NCBI GenBank assembly: GCA_002437735.1
Contig: DJRC01000083.1
Location: 1 to 7,528, forward strand
Reading direction: 5' to 3'
Length of the DNA: 7,528 nucleotides
Source of the DNA: Oscillospiraceae bacterium UBA6370
GTDB lineage: Bacteria > Bacillota > Clostridia > Oscillospirales > Oscillospiraceae
Part shown: positions 6,648-7,528 of the stretch, one piece after another
How the letters are laid out: every line of letters starts with the position of its first letter
Numbering within the stretch: position 1 is the stretch's first letter
Translations under genes and position numbers: made by a program
The notes under the pieces: generated by a model
Told to the model about the DNA's origin: nothing
The model's database searches: none
Seen by the model: only the letters and a program-made list of their open reading frames with translations

Positions 6648-6656
6648 GATGGTTCC

Positions 6657-7148
6657 GTGCTGAATATCGTGCTCGTTGAGCCGGAGATCCCGCAGAATTG
6701 CGGCAACATCGCGCGCACCTGCGCCGCGACCGGCGCGCGGCTGCACCTCGTCAAGCCGCTCGGCTTCGACATTTCCGACCGCGCCGTCAAGCGCGCAGGG
6801 CTGGACTACTGGCATCTGGTCGAGGTCAGCACCTACGAAGGTCTCGCCGACCTCTTTGAAAAGCACCCTGAGGCCGCCGCGGACTGCTGGCTCGCCACGA
6901 CCAAGGCGCCGCGGGACTACTGCGAGGCGGAATTTCACGACGGCTGCTGGATCTTCTTCGGCAAGGAGACCGCCGGCCTGCCCGAGGACTTCCGTCTGGC
7001 GCATTATGAGCGCTGCATCCGCCTTCCCATGCGCGCCGAGGCGCGCAGCCTGAACCTGAGCAATTCCGTCGCCATTCTGACCTACGAGGCTCTCAAGCAG
7101 CTCGGCTTCCCCGAACTCAAGAGCACCGGCGAGATGGCGGAGCAATAA
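6657..7148 (+). CDS. trmL: tRNA (cytidine/uridine-34 2'-O)-methyltransferase TrmL (SPOUT family)
   Basis: Uses S-adenosylmethionine to methylate the 2'-oxygen of the wobble nucleotide 34 in leucine tRNAs, stabilising codon reading; a small cytoplasmic dimer with a trefoil-knot fold. With the GTG start it has 163 residues, close to the usual 150-160. Motifs in order: LNIVLVEPEIPQN plus CGNIARTCAATG (2-26), the N-terminal SPOUT signature; FGKETAGLP (101-109); and LPMRAEARSLNLSNSVAI (123-140), which forms the knot and SAM pocket. GTG 6657 is chosen because TrmL proteins begin at M-L-N-I-V, the promoter at 6595-6623 would start RNA downstream of the earlier ATGs, and an AAGGTGG lies 9 bases upstream. 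It is divergent from the glmU-like gene and 38 bases ahead of pgk on the same strand, with no terminator between. The family is certain; the exact tRNA substrates are taken from E. coli TrmL. Confidence 0.93.
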   Translation: MLNIVLVEPEIPQNCGNIARTCAATGARLHLVKPLGFDISDRAVKRAGLDYWHLVEVSTYEGLADLFEKHPEAAADCWLATTKAPRDYCEAEFHDGCWIFFGKETAGLPEDFRLAHYERCIRLPMRAEARSLNLSNSVAILTYEALKQLGFPELKSTGEMAEQ

Positions 7149-7186
7149 GGCTGATCCGTAAACATTCACATAGAAGGAGCGTCAAC

Positions 7187-7528
7187 ATGAACTACAACAA
7201 AAAGACCGTGTACGACATCGACGTGGCAGGCAAGAAGGTCCTGCTGCGCTGCGACTTCAACGTCCCCATGAAGGACGGCAAGATCACCAGCGACAAGCGC
7301 ATCGTGGCCGCGCTGCCCACCATCCGGTACCTGATCAACCACAAGGCCAAGGTTATCCTGTGCTCCCACATGGGCAAGCCCAAGGGCGAGTGGAAGCCCG
7401 AGCTGAGCCTGAAGGTGGTCGCCGATCGGCTGAGCGAGCTGCTGGGTCAGCCCGTCATCATGGCCGCCGACGTGGCAGGCGACGATGCCCATGCCAAGGC
7501 CGCTGCCCTGAAGGAGGGGCAGGTCATG
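7187..7528 (+). CDS. pgk: Phosphoglycerate kinase (N-terminal part, runs off the window)
   Basis: Glycolytic enzyme that moves the acyl phosphate of 1,3-bisphosphoglycerate to ADP, making ATP and 3-phosphoglycerate. The first 114 codons are present, about a quarter to a third of a usual 390-400 residue protein, all within the substrate-binding N-terminal domain. The signature KVLLRCDFNVP (17-27) gives the substrate residues R21, D23 and N25; R38 (SDKRI) and H61 (SHMGKPKG) follow. Lysine 64 stands where many PGKs have arginine (SHLGRP); I regard this as a conservative and probably common clostridial variant. ATG 7187 has AAGGAG at 7174-7179, 7 bases upstream. Codon choice is very uniform (CTG, AAG, GTC, GCC), as expected for a highly expressed gene. 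No clear promoter is seen in the 38-base gap after trmL, so read-through from trmL or an internal promoter is likely. Confidence 0.97.
   Translation, partial: MNYNKKTVYDIDVAGKKVLLRCDFNVPMKDGKITSDKRIVAALPTIRYLINHKAKVILCSHMGKPKGEWKPELSLKVVADRLSELLGQPVIMAADVAGDDAHAKAAALKEGQVM

Noticed and set aside
6558..6656. 33-residue N-terminal extension of TrmL from ATG 6558
   Set aside because: The best promoter (-10 at 6618-6623) would start RNA near 6630, and TrmL proteins begin at the MLNIVLVEP equivalent. GTG 6657 has its own ribosome binding site.
1..7528. Mobile element, CRISPR array, RNA gene or defence system
   Set aside because: No transposase, integrase, spaced direct repeats, tRNA fold or rRNA stretch was seen on reading both strands. 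All long genes are standard housekeeping families.

Overview
The window is GC-rich, with codons ending mostly in G or C, and carries a compact set of bacterial housekeeping genes. I see no insertion sequence, CRISPR array, tRNA, rRNA or phage gene. The order glmU - prs - pth - mfd on one strand matches the known Bacillus subtilis order gcaD - prs - ctc - spoVC(pth) - fin - mfd, which points to a Firmicute. High GC, protein sequence style (for example the SHMGKPKGEW stretch in Pgk) and AGGAGG-type ribosome binding sites fit a clostridial gut lineage such as Oscillospiraceae. That family assignment is inference from memory, not a search result.

Layout. Positions 1-3433 (minus strand) hold mfd, the transcription-repair coupling factor, complete at its N terminus and cut by the left window edge near its C terminus. 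Positions 3434-3628 are a gap holding a candidate mfd promoter nested inside a 12-bp inverted repeat. Then, all on the minus strand, come pth (3629-4222), a strong hairpin terminator (4241-4269), prs (4279-5247) and a shortened glmU-like gene (5288-6433). A divergent intergenic region (6434-6656) carries a promoter for each direction and a perfect 16-bp palindrome between them. To the right, on the plus strand, are trmL (6657-7148) and the start of pgk (7187 to the window end).

How the genes relate. The minus-strand genes serve basic supply and maintenance: the GlmU-like protein (amino-sugar acetylation for peptidoglycan), Prs (PRPP for nucleotides), Pth (recycling of stalled peptidyl-tRNA) and Mfd (rescue of stalled RNA polymerase and DNA repair). 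glmU and prs look like one transcript. The terminator after prs and the candidate promoter before mfd suggest the block is divided into several expression units. The plus-strand pair combines wobble-base tRNA methylation (TrmL) and glycolysis (Pgk).

I do not find a previously undescribed system here. The points most worth a second look are: a GlmU whose uridylyltransferase domain is shortened and lacks its nucleotide-binding signature while the acetyltransferase half keeps every catalytic residue; the promoter inside an inverted repeat before mfd; a terminator placed directly before the pth ribosome binding site; the palindrome between the divergent promoters; and a strict context for all six CTA leucine codons.
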